A DNA stretch of 64,000 nt from Stappia sediminis (lineage in GTDB: Bacteria > Pseudomonadota > Alphaproteobacteria > Rhizobiales > Stappiaceae). The first letter of the stretch is position 1, and the number at the start of each line of letters is the position of its first letter. Position numbers and translations under genes: made by a program. The notes beneath the pieces were generated by a model that did no database searches, was not told the origin of the DNA, and was given only the letters and a program-made list of their open reading frames with translations. The stretch lies in NCBI RefSeq assembly GCF_009826895.1, contig NZ_WUMV01000003.1, positions 124,001 through 188,000 on the forward strand. The letters are read 5' to 3'. This document shows, in pieces, positions 18,938 to 27,849 of the stretch.

Positions 18938-19274
18938 GTCGCGTCCGGCCGTGTAATCGCGTGATGCGATCGGGGATGCTTGGCATTTGGCCCCGGGGTA
19001 TGATCGGGCAAAGGGAACGGTGTCCTATCCCTAATGTAAGGTTCCTTGAAGCAGCATCCAGACCTTTTCACAAGTCCGATGAAGCCCGGCCTTGAACATT
19101 TGCGGAGAATTTCCCTCGCACTCCGCTATTTCGCATCCTATGTGAGTTCGTGAGCCGACTGTCAAATGACCGTGGAGAATCGGATTTCGAGCTTTTGCGC
19201 GGTGTCACCGAAGAGTCAGACGCGCTCAAATTCTGGTTTACAACAGTCCTAAACCGCAACCGACCGGATCGCAA
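18938..19274. other. Divergent intergenic region between the Tim44-like gene and fxsA
   Basis: 337 bases without a supported gene. Short reading frames here lack coding character. It must contain the two divergent promoters, but I can assign no specific operator or terminator. Confidence 0.5.
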
Positions 19275-19793
19275 ATGCCCATCGGACTTCTCATTCTACT
19301 CGTGCTCATCGGGGTGCCGCTTCTCGAAATCTTCGTCTTCGTCGAAGTCGGCTCCGAAATCGGCGCAATTCCGACGATCGCCTTGACCGTCCTGACCGCG
19401 GTCGCCGGAACGGTCATGCTGCGCGTCCAGGGGCTGACCTTGCTGACAAGAATGCGCGGCGAGATCGATGCGGGCCGCGTGCCGGGGGACGACCTGATCC
19501 ACGGCGCCTTCATCGTCATCGCGGCCATCCTGCTGCTCATACCGGGTTTCGTCACGGATGCCCTCGGGCTGCTGCTCTTCATTCCGCCGGTGCGCACGGC
19601 CATAGGCCGTTATATTGTCAGGCATTCGGATGTCACGGTGGTCCAGGGTGGGCGGCACTACCGTCACGACCCCAATGTCGTGGACCTGGACGAAGAGGAC
19701 TGGACGGCGAAGAATGGTGAAACGCGCGAAAACCATGGCGCAAGCGGCGACCCGCACCGCATCAGCCCCTGGAAGGGCCAACCGGACAACTGA
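19275..19793 (+). CDS. fxsA: FxsA-family membrane protein
   Basis: A 172-residue inner-membrane protein with three or four hydrophobic helices: LLILLVLIGVPLLEIFVFV, IPTIALTVLTAVAGTVML and GAFIVIAAILLLIPGFVTDA. LLxxIPGFxTDxxGLLL and IPPVRTAIGRYI are FxsA signatures. In E. coli FxsA overproduction relieves phage T7 exclusion by the F plasmid; its normal role is unclear. Its usual rhizobial partner secB is not next to it here; a sterol-desaturase-like gene follows 24 bases on. Confidence 0.92.
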   Translation: MPIGLLILLVLIGVPLLEIFVFVEVGSEIGAIPTIALTVLTAVAGTVMLRVQGLTLLTRMRGEIDAGRVPGDDLIHGAFIVIAAILLLIPGFVTDALGLLLFIPPVRTAIGRYIVRHSDVTVVQGGRHYRHDPNVVDLDEEDWTAKNGETRENHGASGDPHRISPWKGQPDN

Positions 19794-19817
19794 CCGGGCG
19801 GACGGGCACTGCGTCAG

Positions 19818-20663
19818 ATGACGGAATTTCTTCTCGATCACGAACCGGCGGTGCGCCTTTCCGCATTTTTCTCAATCCTGGTCGCAATGGCCGTATTCGA
19901 GGTCGCGGCCCCTCGCCGGCGGCAGGAAATCCCGCGCCTGCTTCGCTGGTCCAACAATCTCGCCGTCGTCGTGGTCGATACGTTGCTCGTGCGCCTGAGC
20001 TTTCCGGTTCTTGCCGTAGGATTGGCGGTCACCGCCGAAAAAGGGGGATGGGGCCTTTTCAATCTTGTCGAGCTGCCGAGCTGGCTGGAATTCGTCGTCA
20101 CGGTGCTCGTACTCGATCTTGTGATCTACCTGCAGCACGTGATGTTTCATGCCGTGCCCGCCTTCTGGCGGCTGCACCGCATGCACCATGCCGACCTTGA
20201 ATTCGACGTGACGACGGGGTTACGTTTCCACCCCGTGGAGATCCTGCTTTCGATGGCGCTGAAGCTTGCCGCCGTCGCAGCCCTGGGCCCGCCGGCTGCC
20301 GCCGTTCTCGTTTTCGAGGTTTTGCTCAACGGCACATCGATGTTCAACCACAGCAACATCCGCCTGCCTGTCTCCATCGACCGGATCCTGCGGCTCTTCG
20401 TCGTAACGCCGGATATGCACCGGGTGCACCACTCCATTCACCCGGACGAGGCCAACAGCAATTTCGGCTTCAACCTCCCCTGGTGGGACCGGTTGCTCGG
20501 CACGTATCGCCCCCAACCGAGGGACGGCCACGAGAAAATGGCGATCGGCATCGACCAGTTCCGCACGCCGCGCGATCTTTGGCTCGACCGCATGCTGATC
20601 CAGCCTTTTCGCGGCACCGTCGGCCGTTTCCCGATCGGACGGCGGTTCAATGGCGAGGATTGA
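19818..20663 (+). CDS. Sterol desaturase / fatty acid hydroxylase family protein
   Basis: A 281-residue membrane di-iron enzyme. The histidine boxes of the superfamily are present: HVMFH, HRMHH (in WRLHRMHHADLEFD) and HRVHHSIHPDEANSN near the C-terminus, set among four hydrophobic segments. Substrate may be a lipid, hopanoid or carotenoid; it cannot be told from the sequence. It is probably co-transcribed with fxsA. Confidence 0.9.
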   Translation: MTEFLLDHEPAVRLSAFFSILVAMAVFEVAAPRRRQEIPRLLRWSNNLAVVVVDTLLVRLSFPVLAVGLAVTAEKGGWGLFNLVELPSWLEFVVTVLVLDLVIYLQHVMFHAVPAFWRLHRMHHADLEFDVTTGLRFHPVEILLSMALKLAAVAALGPPAAAVLVFEVLLNGTSMFNHSNIRLPVSIDRILRLFVVTPDMHRVHHSIHPDEANSNFGFNLPWWDRLLGTYRPQPRDGHEKMAIGIDQFRTPRDLWLDRMLIQPFRGTVGRFPIGRRFNGED

Positions 20664-20717
20664 AGCCGCCTACGTCGCTCACGTAACGTTGATCAAGCTT
20701 CTGGCGACGTATTTCTC

Positions 20718-20738
20718 CGTTAACTCTTTCGGTTAACG
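20718..20738. promoter_or_regulatory. Inverted repeat before the acyltransferase gene
   Basis: CGTTAAC (20718-20724) and GTTAACG (20732-20738) form a 7-bp inverted repeat in the 140-base gap between the desaturase-like and acyltransferase genes. It could be an operator or a weak terminator; there is no T-run. Confidence 0.35.
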
Positions 20739-20803
20739 TCACTTACATCTCCGCTACGCAATCCTGTCCCCTGAGGCAATCCGGACCGCAAGGGGAAGGC
20801 GTG

Positions 20804-21847
20804 ATGAAAGAGGGTGCGAAAACCCGCGTCGACTGGGTCGATACGGCCAAGGGCTTCTGCATCGTCTTCGTCGTCATGATGCATTCCACCCTCGGCGTGG
20901 AGGCGGCAGCCGGCGAAACCGGGTGGATGCACTATCTCGTCGAATTCGCACGCCCCTTCAGGATGCCGGATTTCTTTCTGATTTCCGGGCTTTTCCTTGC
21001 CAACGTGATCGATCGCGACTGGCGGCTCTACGCCGACCGCAAGGTTGTCCATTTCGCTTACTTCTATGCGCTTTGGGTAACGCTGCAATTCATCGTCAAG
21101 GCGCCGCATTTCGCCGCCGAAATCGGCTGGGCGGGCGTGCTGCGCGAATACCTTCTGAGCTTCGTCCAGCCCTTCGGCACGCTCTGGTTCATCTACCTGC
21201 TGCCGGTCATGTTCGTCGTGACGAAGGCCGCGCGGCAGATCGGCATTCCCTGGCCCGTGATGCTTGCCGGCGCCGCCGTCCTGCAGATCGCGCCGATCCA
21301 TACCGGCTGGGTAACGCTCGACGAATTCTGCTCACGCTATGTCTATTTCTATTCAGGCTACATCTTCGCGCAAAACGCCTTCGAGATCGCAGCCTGGGCG
21401 CGGCGCCACGTCGCGGTTGCCCTCGGCGGCCTGTTCGTCTGGGCGCTCGCCAACGGCATGCTCGTCTTCCAGGGCCATGCCGACCTGCCGCTCGTCAGCC
21501 TCTTCCTCGGCGCAATCGGCGCCTTCGCCGTCATCACCGTTTCCGCGCTTTTGACCCAGATCGGCGTCGCCGCGCCCTTGCGCCATTGCGGCGAGAATTC
21601 AATCGTCATCTACCTCGCCTTCTTCTTCCCGATGGCGGTATCGCGCACGATCCTCCTGAAGCTCGGGATCGTCTCCGATCTCGGCACGATTTCGGTGATC
21701 GTCACGGCGGCGGGCGTCATCGCACCGCTGGTTTTGTGGTGGCTCATTCAAAAGACCGGATACGGGCGCTTCCTGTTCGTGCGGCCGGCCTGGGCGCGGA
21801 TCGACAATCCCCGCGTCACGGCGGCTTCACCGCAGGCCGCGGAATAA
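20804..21847 (+). CDS. Acyltransferase 3 family membrane protein
   Basis: A 347-residue polytopic protein with about ten hydrophobic segments. The acyltransferase-3 signature lies at the N-terminus: RVDWVDTAKGFCIVFVVMMH (conserved D..G and histidine), then RPFRMPDFFLISGLFLAN with the R and SG residues. Such enzymes acylate exported polysaccharides or lipids in the inner membrane; the acceptor here is unknown. ATG 20804 is preferred over the adjacent GTG 20801; AGGGGAAGG lies just upstream. Confidence 0.88.
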   Translation: MKEGAKTRVDWVDTAKGFCIVFVVMMHSTLGVEAAAGETGWMHYLVEFARPFRMPDFFLISGLFLANVIDRDWRLYADRKVVHFAYFYALWVTLQFIVKAPHFAAEIGWAGVLREYLLSFVQPFGTLWFIYLLPVMFVVTKAARQIGIPWPVMLAGAAVLQIAPIHTGWVTLDEFCSRYVYFYSGYIFAQNAFEIAAWARRHVAVALGGLFVWALANGMLVFQGHADLPLVSLFLGAIGAFAVITVSALLTQIGVAAPLRHCGENSIVIYLAFFFPMAVSRTILLKLGIVSDLGTISVIVTAAGVIAPLVLWWLIQKTGYGRFLFVRPAWARIDNPRVTAASPQAAE

Positions 21848-21904
21848 CCGGAAGCTGTCGATAGCGGCTTGCCCTTTGGCGATTTCGCGGGCATCGTCCG
21901 GCCC

Positions 21905-24889
21905 ATGCCGAACGAATCCAACGCCCCGACACTCACCACCGACGATCATCTTATCCTCGTCGACGGCTCCACCTTTATATTCCGTGCATACCACGCGCTG
22001 CCGCCGCTGACCCGCAAGTCGGACGGACTGCCCGTCGGCGCGGTCTCGGGCTTCTGCAACATGCTGTGGAAGCTTCTGCAGGAGGGGCTGACACCGGAAC
22101 CTGGCGACGAGCCGACGCATATGGCGGTGATCTTCGACCATTCGGCAAAAACCTTCCGAAACGAGATTTACCCCGAATACAAGGCCCACCGCCCGGAACC
22201 GCCGGAGGACCTGATCCCGCAGTTCGGCCTGATCCGCGAGGCGACGCGGGCGTTTTCGGTGCACTGCATCGAGCAGGAGGGGTTCGAGGCCGACGACCTG
22301 ATCGCCACCTACGCGAGGCAGGCGGAAAAGGCGGGCGCAAGGGTGACGATCGCTTCCGGCGACAAGGACCTGATGCAGCTTCTGGGGCCCAAGGTCGGCA
22401 TGATCGACACGATGAAGGGCAAGATCTTCGGCGTTGAGGACGTTGCCGAGAAATTCGGCGTCACGCCGGATAAGGTCATTGAGGTTCAGGCACTTGCCGG
22501 AGATTCGGTCGACAATGTGCCGGGCGTTCCGGGCATCGGGCTGAAGACGGCGGCACAACTCATCCAGGAGTATGGCGACCTTGAGACGCTGCTTTCGAAG
22601 GCGGAGGAGATCAAGCAGCCGAAACGCCGGCAGAACCTGATCGAATTCGCCGATCAGGCGCGGATTTCGAAGCAACTGGTGACGCTGAAGGAGGATGTTC
22701 CGCTGGACGTGCCGCTGGGCGCGCTGGCGGTCGAAACCCTTGACGGACCGAAGGCCGTGGCCTTCCTGAAGGCGATGGAATTCAACACGCTGACGCGGCG
22801 CGTGGCGGAGAAAACCGGCGCCGACACTGCGGAAGTCGAGGCGGCCGAATTCGAAATCAAGGGCTGGGACACGCCGGACGGCAAGGGCCGCGTGATGAAT
22901 TCCGCGCCGGCCGATCAAAATTCCAAACCGGCCGAAAGAAGTTCCTCAGAAAGTTCTCACGGCTCCGCGCCCGACACTGGCCCCTGGACGCCGGATGCGC
23001 TAGCGGATTCCCGGGCGGAAGAAGCTCGCACCCAAAAGATCGACACCAGCGGTTACGAAACCGTGATGGACCTGGAACGGCTGAAGGAATGGGTCGCCGA
23101 CGCTTTCGAGCGGGGATATGTCGCCGTCGATACGGAGACGACATCGCTCGATGCCATGCAGGCGGAGCTTGTCGGCGTGTCGCTGGCAACGGAACCCGGC
23201 AAGGCCTGCTACATCCCGCTTGCCCATGTGGAGGGAGAGGGCGACCTTCTGGGCGGCGGCGGACTTATCCCCGGCCAGATCAGGCTGGAAGACGCGCTAG
23301 ACGTTCTCAAGCCGATGCTGGAAGCGCCGTCGGTGCTGAAGATCGCGCAGAACCTGAAATACGACTGGCTGGTGCTGAAGCGCTACGGCATCGAGGTCGC
23401 GCCCTTCGACGATACGATGCTGCTCTCCTACACCGTCGACGCCGGCAAGGGCGGCAACGGCATGGACGAGCTGTCGCAGCGCTGGCTCGGCCATGCGCCG
23501 ATCCCCTTCAAGGAGGTGGCGGGCTCCGGCAAGTCGATGGTGACCTTCGACAAGGTGCCGATCGAGCGCGCGTCGGCCTATGCGGCGGAAGACGCGGATG
23601 TGACGCTGCGTCTGTGGCGGGTGCTGAAACCGCGCCTCGCGGGCGACCATATGGCAACCGTCTACGAGACGCTGGAGCGTCCGCTGGTGCCGGTGCTGGC
23701 GCGGATGGAGGAGCGGGGCGCCTCCGTCGACCGGCAGATGCTGTCGCGCCTTTCCGGCGAATTCGCGCAAGGCATGGCGCGCCTTGAATCCGAAATCCAC
23801 GAGCTTGCGGGCGAAAGCTTCAACATCGGCAGCCCGAAGCAGCTTGGCGATATCCTGTTCGGCAAGATGGGCCTGCCCGGCGGCAAGAAGACGAAGACGG
23901 GCGCATGGTCCACCTCCGTCTCGGTGCTGGACGATCTGGCGGCGGAAGGCCACGAGCTTCCCTCGCGCATCGTCGAGTGGCGCCAGCTTTCCAAGCTGAA
24001 ATCGACCTATTCCGACGCGCTGCCGGGCTACATCCACCCGGAAACGAAACGGGTGCACACGTCCTACTCGCTCGCCGCCACCACCACGGGGCGGCTTTCC
24101 TCCTCCGAGCCGAATCTGCAGAACATTCCGGTGAGAACGGAGGAAGGGCGCAAGATCCGCAAGGCCTTCGTCGCAGACAAGGGGCACAAGCTGCTTTCGG
24201 CGGACTACAGCCAGATCGAGCTTCGCGTGCTCGCGCATATGGCGGATATTCCGCAGCTCAAACAGGCGTTCGAGGACGGGCTGGACATCCACGCCATGAC
24301 GGCGAGCGAAATGTTCGGCGTGCCCGTGAAGGACATGGACCCGATGGTGCGCCGCCGGGCGAAGGCGATCAATTTCGGCATCATCTACGGCATTTCGGCC
24401 TTCGGCCTCGCAGCCCAGCTCGGCATTTCGCGGGGCGAGGCGGGAGACTATATCAAAACCTATTTCGAGCGCTTCCCCGGCATCCGCGACTATATGGAGG
24501 CGACGAAGAAATTCGTGCATGAAAACGGCTACGTGCGCACGATCTTCGGCCGCAAGGCGCACTACCCGGAAGTGAACACGAAGAACCCGAACATGCGCTC
24601 CTTCCTGGAGCGCGCGGCGATCAACGCGCCGATCCAGGGGTCTGCGGCGGATATCATCCGCCGGGCGATGATCCGCATGGAAGACCGCCTCGCTACCTCG
24701 AAGCTTTCAGCCAGAATGCTGCTGCAGGTGCATGACGAACTGATCTTCGAAGTGCCGGACGATGAGGTGGAGAAAACAATCCCGCTGGTGAAGGACGTGA
24801 TGGAAAAGGCGCCGGAACCGGCGGTGCAACTCTCCGTACCCCTGCAGGTGGACGCAAGGGCCGCGGACAATTGGGACGAGGCGCATTAG
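21905..24889 (+). CDS. polA: DNA polymerase I
   Basis: A 994-residue family A polymerase with all three domains. The 5'-3' exonuclease (1-300) has LVDGSTFIFRAYHALPP and the helix-hairpin-helix GVPGIGLKTAAQL. The 3'-5' proofreading exonuclease appears intact, with AVDTETTSLDAM (Exo I), NLKYDWLVLKRYG (Exo II) and YAAEDADVTLRL (Exo III). The polymerase has motif A SADYSQIELRVL, the O-helix RRRAKAINFGIIYG and motif C LLQVHDELIFE. ATG 21905 is used; a TTG at 21869 is in frame but not conserved. It repairs gaps and removes Okazaki primers. It is followed by the AT-rich insert. Confidence 0.97.
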   Translation: MPNESNAPTLTTDDHLILVDGSTFIFRAYHALPPLTRKSDGLPVGAVSGFCNMLWKLLQEGLTPEPGDEPTHMAVIFDHSAKTFRNEIYPEYKAHRPEPPEDLIPQFGLIREATRAFSVHCIEQEGFEADDLIATYARQAEKAGARVTIASGDKDLMQLLGPKVGMIDTMKGKIFGVEDVAEKFGVTPDKVIEVQALAGDSVDNVPGVPGIGLKTAAQLIQEYGDLETLLSKAEEIKQPKRRQNLIEFADQARISKQLVTLKEDVPLDVPLGALAVETLDGPKAVAFLKAMEFNTLTRRVAEKTGADTAEVEAAEFEIKGWDTPDGKGRVMNSAPADQNSKPAERSSSESSHGSAPDTGPWTPDALADSRAEEARTQKIDTSGYETVMDLERLKEWVADAFERGYVAVDTETTSLDAMQAELVGVSLATEPGKACYIPLAHVEGEGDLLGGGGLIPGQIRLEDALDVLKPMLEAPSVLKIAQNLKYDWLVLKRYGIEVAPFDDTMLLSYTVDAGKGGNGMDELSQRWLGHAPIPFKEVAGSGKSMVTFDKVPIERASAYAAEDADVTLRLWRVLKPRLAGDHMATVYETLERPLVPVLARMEERGASVDRQMLSRLSGEFAQGMARLESEIHELAGESFNIGSPKQLGDILFGKMGLPGGKKTKTGAWSTSVSVLDDLAAEGHELPSRIVEWRQLSKLKSTYSDALPGYIHPETKRVHTSYSLAATTTGRLSSSEPNLQNIPVRTEEGRKIRKAFVADKGHKLLSADYSQIELRVLAHMADIPQLKQAFEDGLDIHAMTASEMFGVPVKDMDPMVRRRAKAINFGIIYGISAFGLAAQLGISRGEAGDYIKTYFERFPGIRDYMEATKKFVHENGYVRTIFGRKAHYPEVNTKNPNMRSFLERAAINAPIQGSAADIIRRAMIRMEDRLATSKLSARMLLQVHDELIFEVPDDEVEKTIPLVKDVMEKAPEPAVQLSVPLQVDARAADNWDEAH

Positions 24890-25180
24890 TGCGGGGATAA
24901 GAGGGTTTCCTAACGGAGTACAATCCTTTGCGCAGGAAGAATTTTTGCATTTGAATAGTCAATGCAATCTTGATCTTTTGGCGCCCAGTTCAATCAGAAT
25001 GCAACCTCTCATCGCGGCACAGACCAAGATCTAGAACCAAAGGTATTACGGCCCCATGATAGAATGGAAAGAATACTATGCCGGTTAAGTAAGACTGTGT
25101 AATCGAGATCAATTGATGTATCCAAATCCGTAGTAGAATATATAGAATTCCTAAATAATTAACCCTGAAGGAGAGAATGG
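24890..25180. other. AT-rich intergenic region at the left edge of the insert
   Basis: Base composition changes sharply within some 50 bases after the polA stop. The region holds an inverted repeat TTGCATT/AATGCAA (24945-24967) and AT-rich promoter-like sequence (GTAGAATATATAGAATTC, near 25130). No gene, integrase site or tRNA remnant was recognised. Confidence 0.5.
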
Positions 25181-26257
25181 ATGCGAGCTGAGGCACTACC
25201 ACTAAATCAACTTCTTCTCGATCCGAACAATTATCGCCTTCAAGAGCAAGATAACTTTGTTCAGATTGAGTCCAATCGGTTTCATCTGGACCGAGTGCAA
25301 AACGGCACGATGACGCGTCTTAGAAGAGAAAATCTTCGTCCCCTTCGCGATTCAATCTTTTCTAACGGATTTCTCGAAATCGAGAGGATCGTCGTTGCTC
25401 CGTATGAACACGCTGACAACAAGTATCTTGTTATCGAAGGAAATCGCCGCGTGGCTGCGCTCCTGCAATTGAAGGAAGAATTTGAGGGAGGAATCAATGT
25501 CCCACAGTCTGTTGTGGACGTTTTTGATGCCGTACCATGTCTAATTGCTGATGCGGACGGTCAAGACGCCTTCTTTCGTGAAGCCATTATGGGCATTCGA
25601 CATGTTGGCGGCATCAAAGAATGGGGCGGCTATCAACGCGCTAAGCTGATTGCGGATCTTCAGGACACTCATGCGCTGGATCCAAGCTCTATCGCACAGC
25701 GTTTGGGGTTAAGCGTACAAGAAGTAAACAGACGATACCGGGCTTATCGCGCTTTACAACAGATGCGCGATGACGAAGTTTATTCAGAATTCGCAACTGC
25801 CTCAATGTATCCACTTTTCCACGAGGCCATTTCCCTTCCCTCGGTACGGGAATGGCTGAATTGGAATGCTGCAGAGAATGAATTTCAAAACGAAGAAAAC
25901 AAAGAAATTTTTTACCAACTCATTACACCAAGGAACGTTGGACAAGATGACGAACGGGAACCAAAGATTCGTACCTATGCGGAAGTTCGTCAACTTCGTG
26001 AAATTCTTGCCAATGCTGACGCACGAGCGGAACTTCTCCGACTAGACAGAGATCTAGTTGACGCGATGGCGATCGCAACTCAAGGGAATATGGCTCGTCG
26101 TTGGCGAAACGAGGTCGCTGAAGCTAAGTCCGCCCTAGCCAATATTCCCGGCGTGGAGATTCAAAGTTTCGGAGAGGAAGAAACCCAAGCCATTAATGAA
26201 CTAATACAACAAGCACAAAACGTTCTTGAAATGCATCGCAGGCTTGCCGCGCAGTAG
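25181..26257 (+). CDS. ParB-like DNA-binding protein of a two-gene putative defence module
   Basis: A 358-residue protein with a ParB N-terminal-like domain: LRPLRDSIFSNGFLEIERIV (about 52-71) is box I and YLVIEGNRRVAALLQL (82-97) contains the G-x-RR box. A KorB/ParB-type HTH follows (SSIAQRLGLSVQEVNRRYRA, 169-188), then an acidic, helical C-terminal region. It is not a chromosomal ParB: there is no ParA next to it, and codon use is AT-rich, unlike its neighbours. AAGGAG lies seven bases before ATG 25181. The stop is 10 bases before the likely start of the Mrr-like nuclease gene. Known ParB/Srx-fold proteins act in partition and in several restriction systems; a defence role here is inference. 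Confidence 0.8.
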   Translation: MRAEALPLNQLLLDPNNYRLQEQDNFVQIESNRFHLDRVQNGTMTRLRRENLRPLRDSIFSNGFLEIERIVVAPYEHADNKYLVIEGNRRVAALLQLKEEFEGGINVPQSVVDVFDAVPCLIADADGQDAFFREAIMGIRHVGGIKEWGGYQRAKLIADLQDTHALDPSSIAQRLGLSVQEVNRRYRAYRALQQMRDDEVYSEFATASMYPLFHEAISLPSVREWLNWNAAENEFQNEENKEIFYQLITPRNVGQDDEREPKIRTYAEVRQLREILANADARAELLRLDRDLVDAMAIATQGNMARRWRNEVAEAKSALANIPGVEIQSFGEEETQAINELIQQAQNVLEMHRRLAAQ

Positions 26258-26267
26258 TGAGAACGTC

Positions 26268-27134
26268 ATGCGCGGTCCTGCAGAAGCAATTAAAATACTA
26301 TCGAGATTGATTCCAGTTCAAATGCCACCGCGCTTGGTTGTCGAGGTGTTGCAAGAAATTATCATACAAGAATCTTGGCACAGTGCGAGTGAAACACCAG
26401 GAGAGCTAGCCGAACGTTGGCATAAAAATTTCAAAAATAGAATTAGCGCAGCCATACATACGGCGAGAACGGAAAGTCGGTTTCTTCAATACGAACTAAG
26501 CTTTGCGAACGACGATTATATCCAGGGTTCTTGCTTCGTTGAACCCGGTGATGACGCAATTATCGCTAGCGCAAAAGAAAGGCGTGCAAACACATTTGAA
26601 TTCATCTCTGAATTTAGCACCCTTACGCCGAATGAATTCGAAATCCTAAGTGGACGGGTCCTTTCACTATTCAATGTAGAAAAAGGGTATGTAACTCGAG
26701 TTTCTGCTGATCAAGGCATAGATTTCTTTGGTCGCGTTCCTTTTGGAGAACTTTTGAAACCCTCCGCAATAACACCAGGCGCAGAAAAGCAGCTGAAAAT
26801 ATGGATGGTTGGTCAATCAAAACATTACCAAGCGACGCAAGTGTCAACGAAAGACATTCGTGAACTTGTTGGGTCTGTATCACTCGCAAAATCAAAAGTA
26901 TATGCCGGTTCAAAGGATCCCCTTTCCGACCTTCAAATGAGAACCTGTGATCCAGTCTTCTTTTTATTTTTTACAACTGGCGATATCTCGCGAGATGCAA
27001 TGGACTTACTTAGTAAGTCAGGCGTTATAGCTATGAATGGCGAACAATTGGCCATGTTTTTGGCTGATCACGGAGTCGGCCTAGTAGAAAATCGCTTCGA
27101 TGCGCGAACATTTCGGTCATGGTTGGTGGCCTAA
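26268..27134 (+). CDS. Mrr-type restriction endonuclease-like protein
   Basis: A 288-residue protein. Residues 1-115 are mostly helical with no recognised domain. Residues 120-275 follow the Mrr_cat PD-(D/E)xK pattern: NEFEILSGRVLSLF (E in the first helix), catalytic D152 in QGIDFFG, then VGQSKHY with Q183 and K185, IRELVGSVSLAK, FLFFTTGDISRDAMDL and GVIAMNGEQLAMFL. Mrr-family enzymes cut foreign or modified DNA. ATG 26268 starts 11 bases after the ParB-like gene; an ATG at 26226 would overlap that gene and has no ribosome site. AT-rich codon use matches its partner. Target and activity are unknown. Confidence 0.8.
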   Translation: MRGPAEAIKILSRLIPVQMPPRLVVEVLQEIIIQESWHSASETPGELAERWHKNFKNRISAAIHTARTESRFLQYELSFANDDYIQGSCFVEPGDDAIIASAKERRANTFEFISEFSTLTPNEFEILSGRVLSLFNVEKGYVTRVSADQGIDFFGRVPFGELLKPSAITPGAEKQLKIWMVGQSKHYQATQVSTKDIRELVGSVSLAKSKVYAGSKDPLSDLQMRTCDPVFFLFFTTGDISRDAMDLLSKSGVIAMNGEQLAMFLADHGVGLVENRFDARTFRSWLVA

Positions 27135-27299
27135 GGCGCTGATAATAATACAATATTTGTCGATATAAGCTACGCCTCGGAACATTGAAGTATAATTGGC
27201 GGCCGGAGTTTAAACACTACCGGAGAAACATATCAATTCGACCCGAGATTAATTCTTAGCGTCAAGCCGGTTGGAACCGACAGGCCGGAACGCCTTGCA

Positions 27300-27849
27300 G
27301 CATCTCTTCTCGCCATCGCCGGGCATAGACCCGGCGACCCATAGAGAGGTTGCGGCAAGCGGCGGTTCTGAATGGGTGCGCGGGTCAAGCCCGCGCATGA
27401 CGGAAGAGAGGTGAGTGTCTACGGCCTTCTCAGGCGTCATGCCGGACAAGGGAAGCGCATGCGTATTCCGCCTGAGCGCATCGCGCGAAGGCGGCAAGAA
27501 TACGCCGTGAAATGCTGACCGCTGATCCGGGAGCCAGATATCTGTCGCGGGCGAAGCCCGCTCTATTAAAAGAAGCGCGCTAACGCGCGACTGATGCGCT
27601 GGGTCCCGGATCGGCACTCGGCTCGCGCGCTCGCCTCGTTGGTCCGGGATGACGGAAGAGAGGGCACGGCGGCCCACCCCTCGTTGTCATCCCCCGTCTG
27701 CACGGGGGCAAGGCCCGAGGGCGCAGGCGGGTATCTCGTGACGATAGGGCACGGTGTGTGGAGGGAGGGTCCCCGATCAAGCCGGGGAAGAGCGCCGCCT
27801 CCGCCGCGATGACAGGAGTGGTGCGGGGATGACGGCCACAAGGGCCGTC
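27300..27849. repeat. Array of short dispersed palindromic elements
   Basis: The gap between the nuclease gene and the oxidoreductase gene (27135-27847) lacks a convincing gene. From 27300 it is high-GC and consists of short palindromes with related ends: GCGCGGG-TCAA-CCCGCGC-ATGACGG near 27378-27402, a TCCCGGAT..GGTCCGGGATGACGG unit at 27603-27655, GTCATCCCCCGT..ACGGGGG near 27685-27708, CCCCG/CGGGG at 27771-27786, and GACGGCC/GGCCGTC at 27831-27849 over the oxidoreductase stop. The ATGACGG ends recur at 57.2 kb. They resemble intergenic repeats scattered in Hyphomicrobiales genomes. The open frames crossing them are not genes. Confidence 0.65.

Noticed and set aside
24945-24967. TTGCATT/AATGCAA inverted repeat as an attachment site
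   Set aside because: No second copy was found at the right edge of the AT-rich region and there is no integrase; it may be only a hairpin or operator.
25181-26257. ParB-like gene as a plasmid or chromosome partition gene
   Set aside because: No ParA, no parS-like palindromes nearby, and the partner is an Mrr-type nuclease; partition is unlikely.
27249-27841. Several short open frames (60-140 codons) after the nuclease gene
   Set aside because: They cross palindromic repeats, are Arg/Pro-rich and lack ribosome sites.
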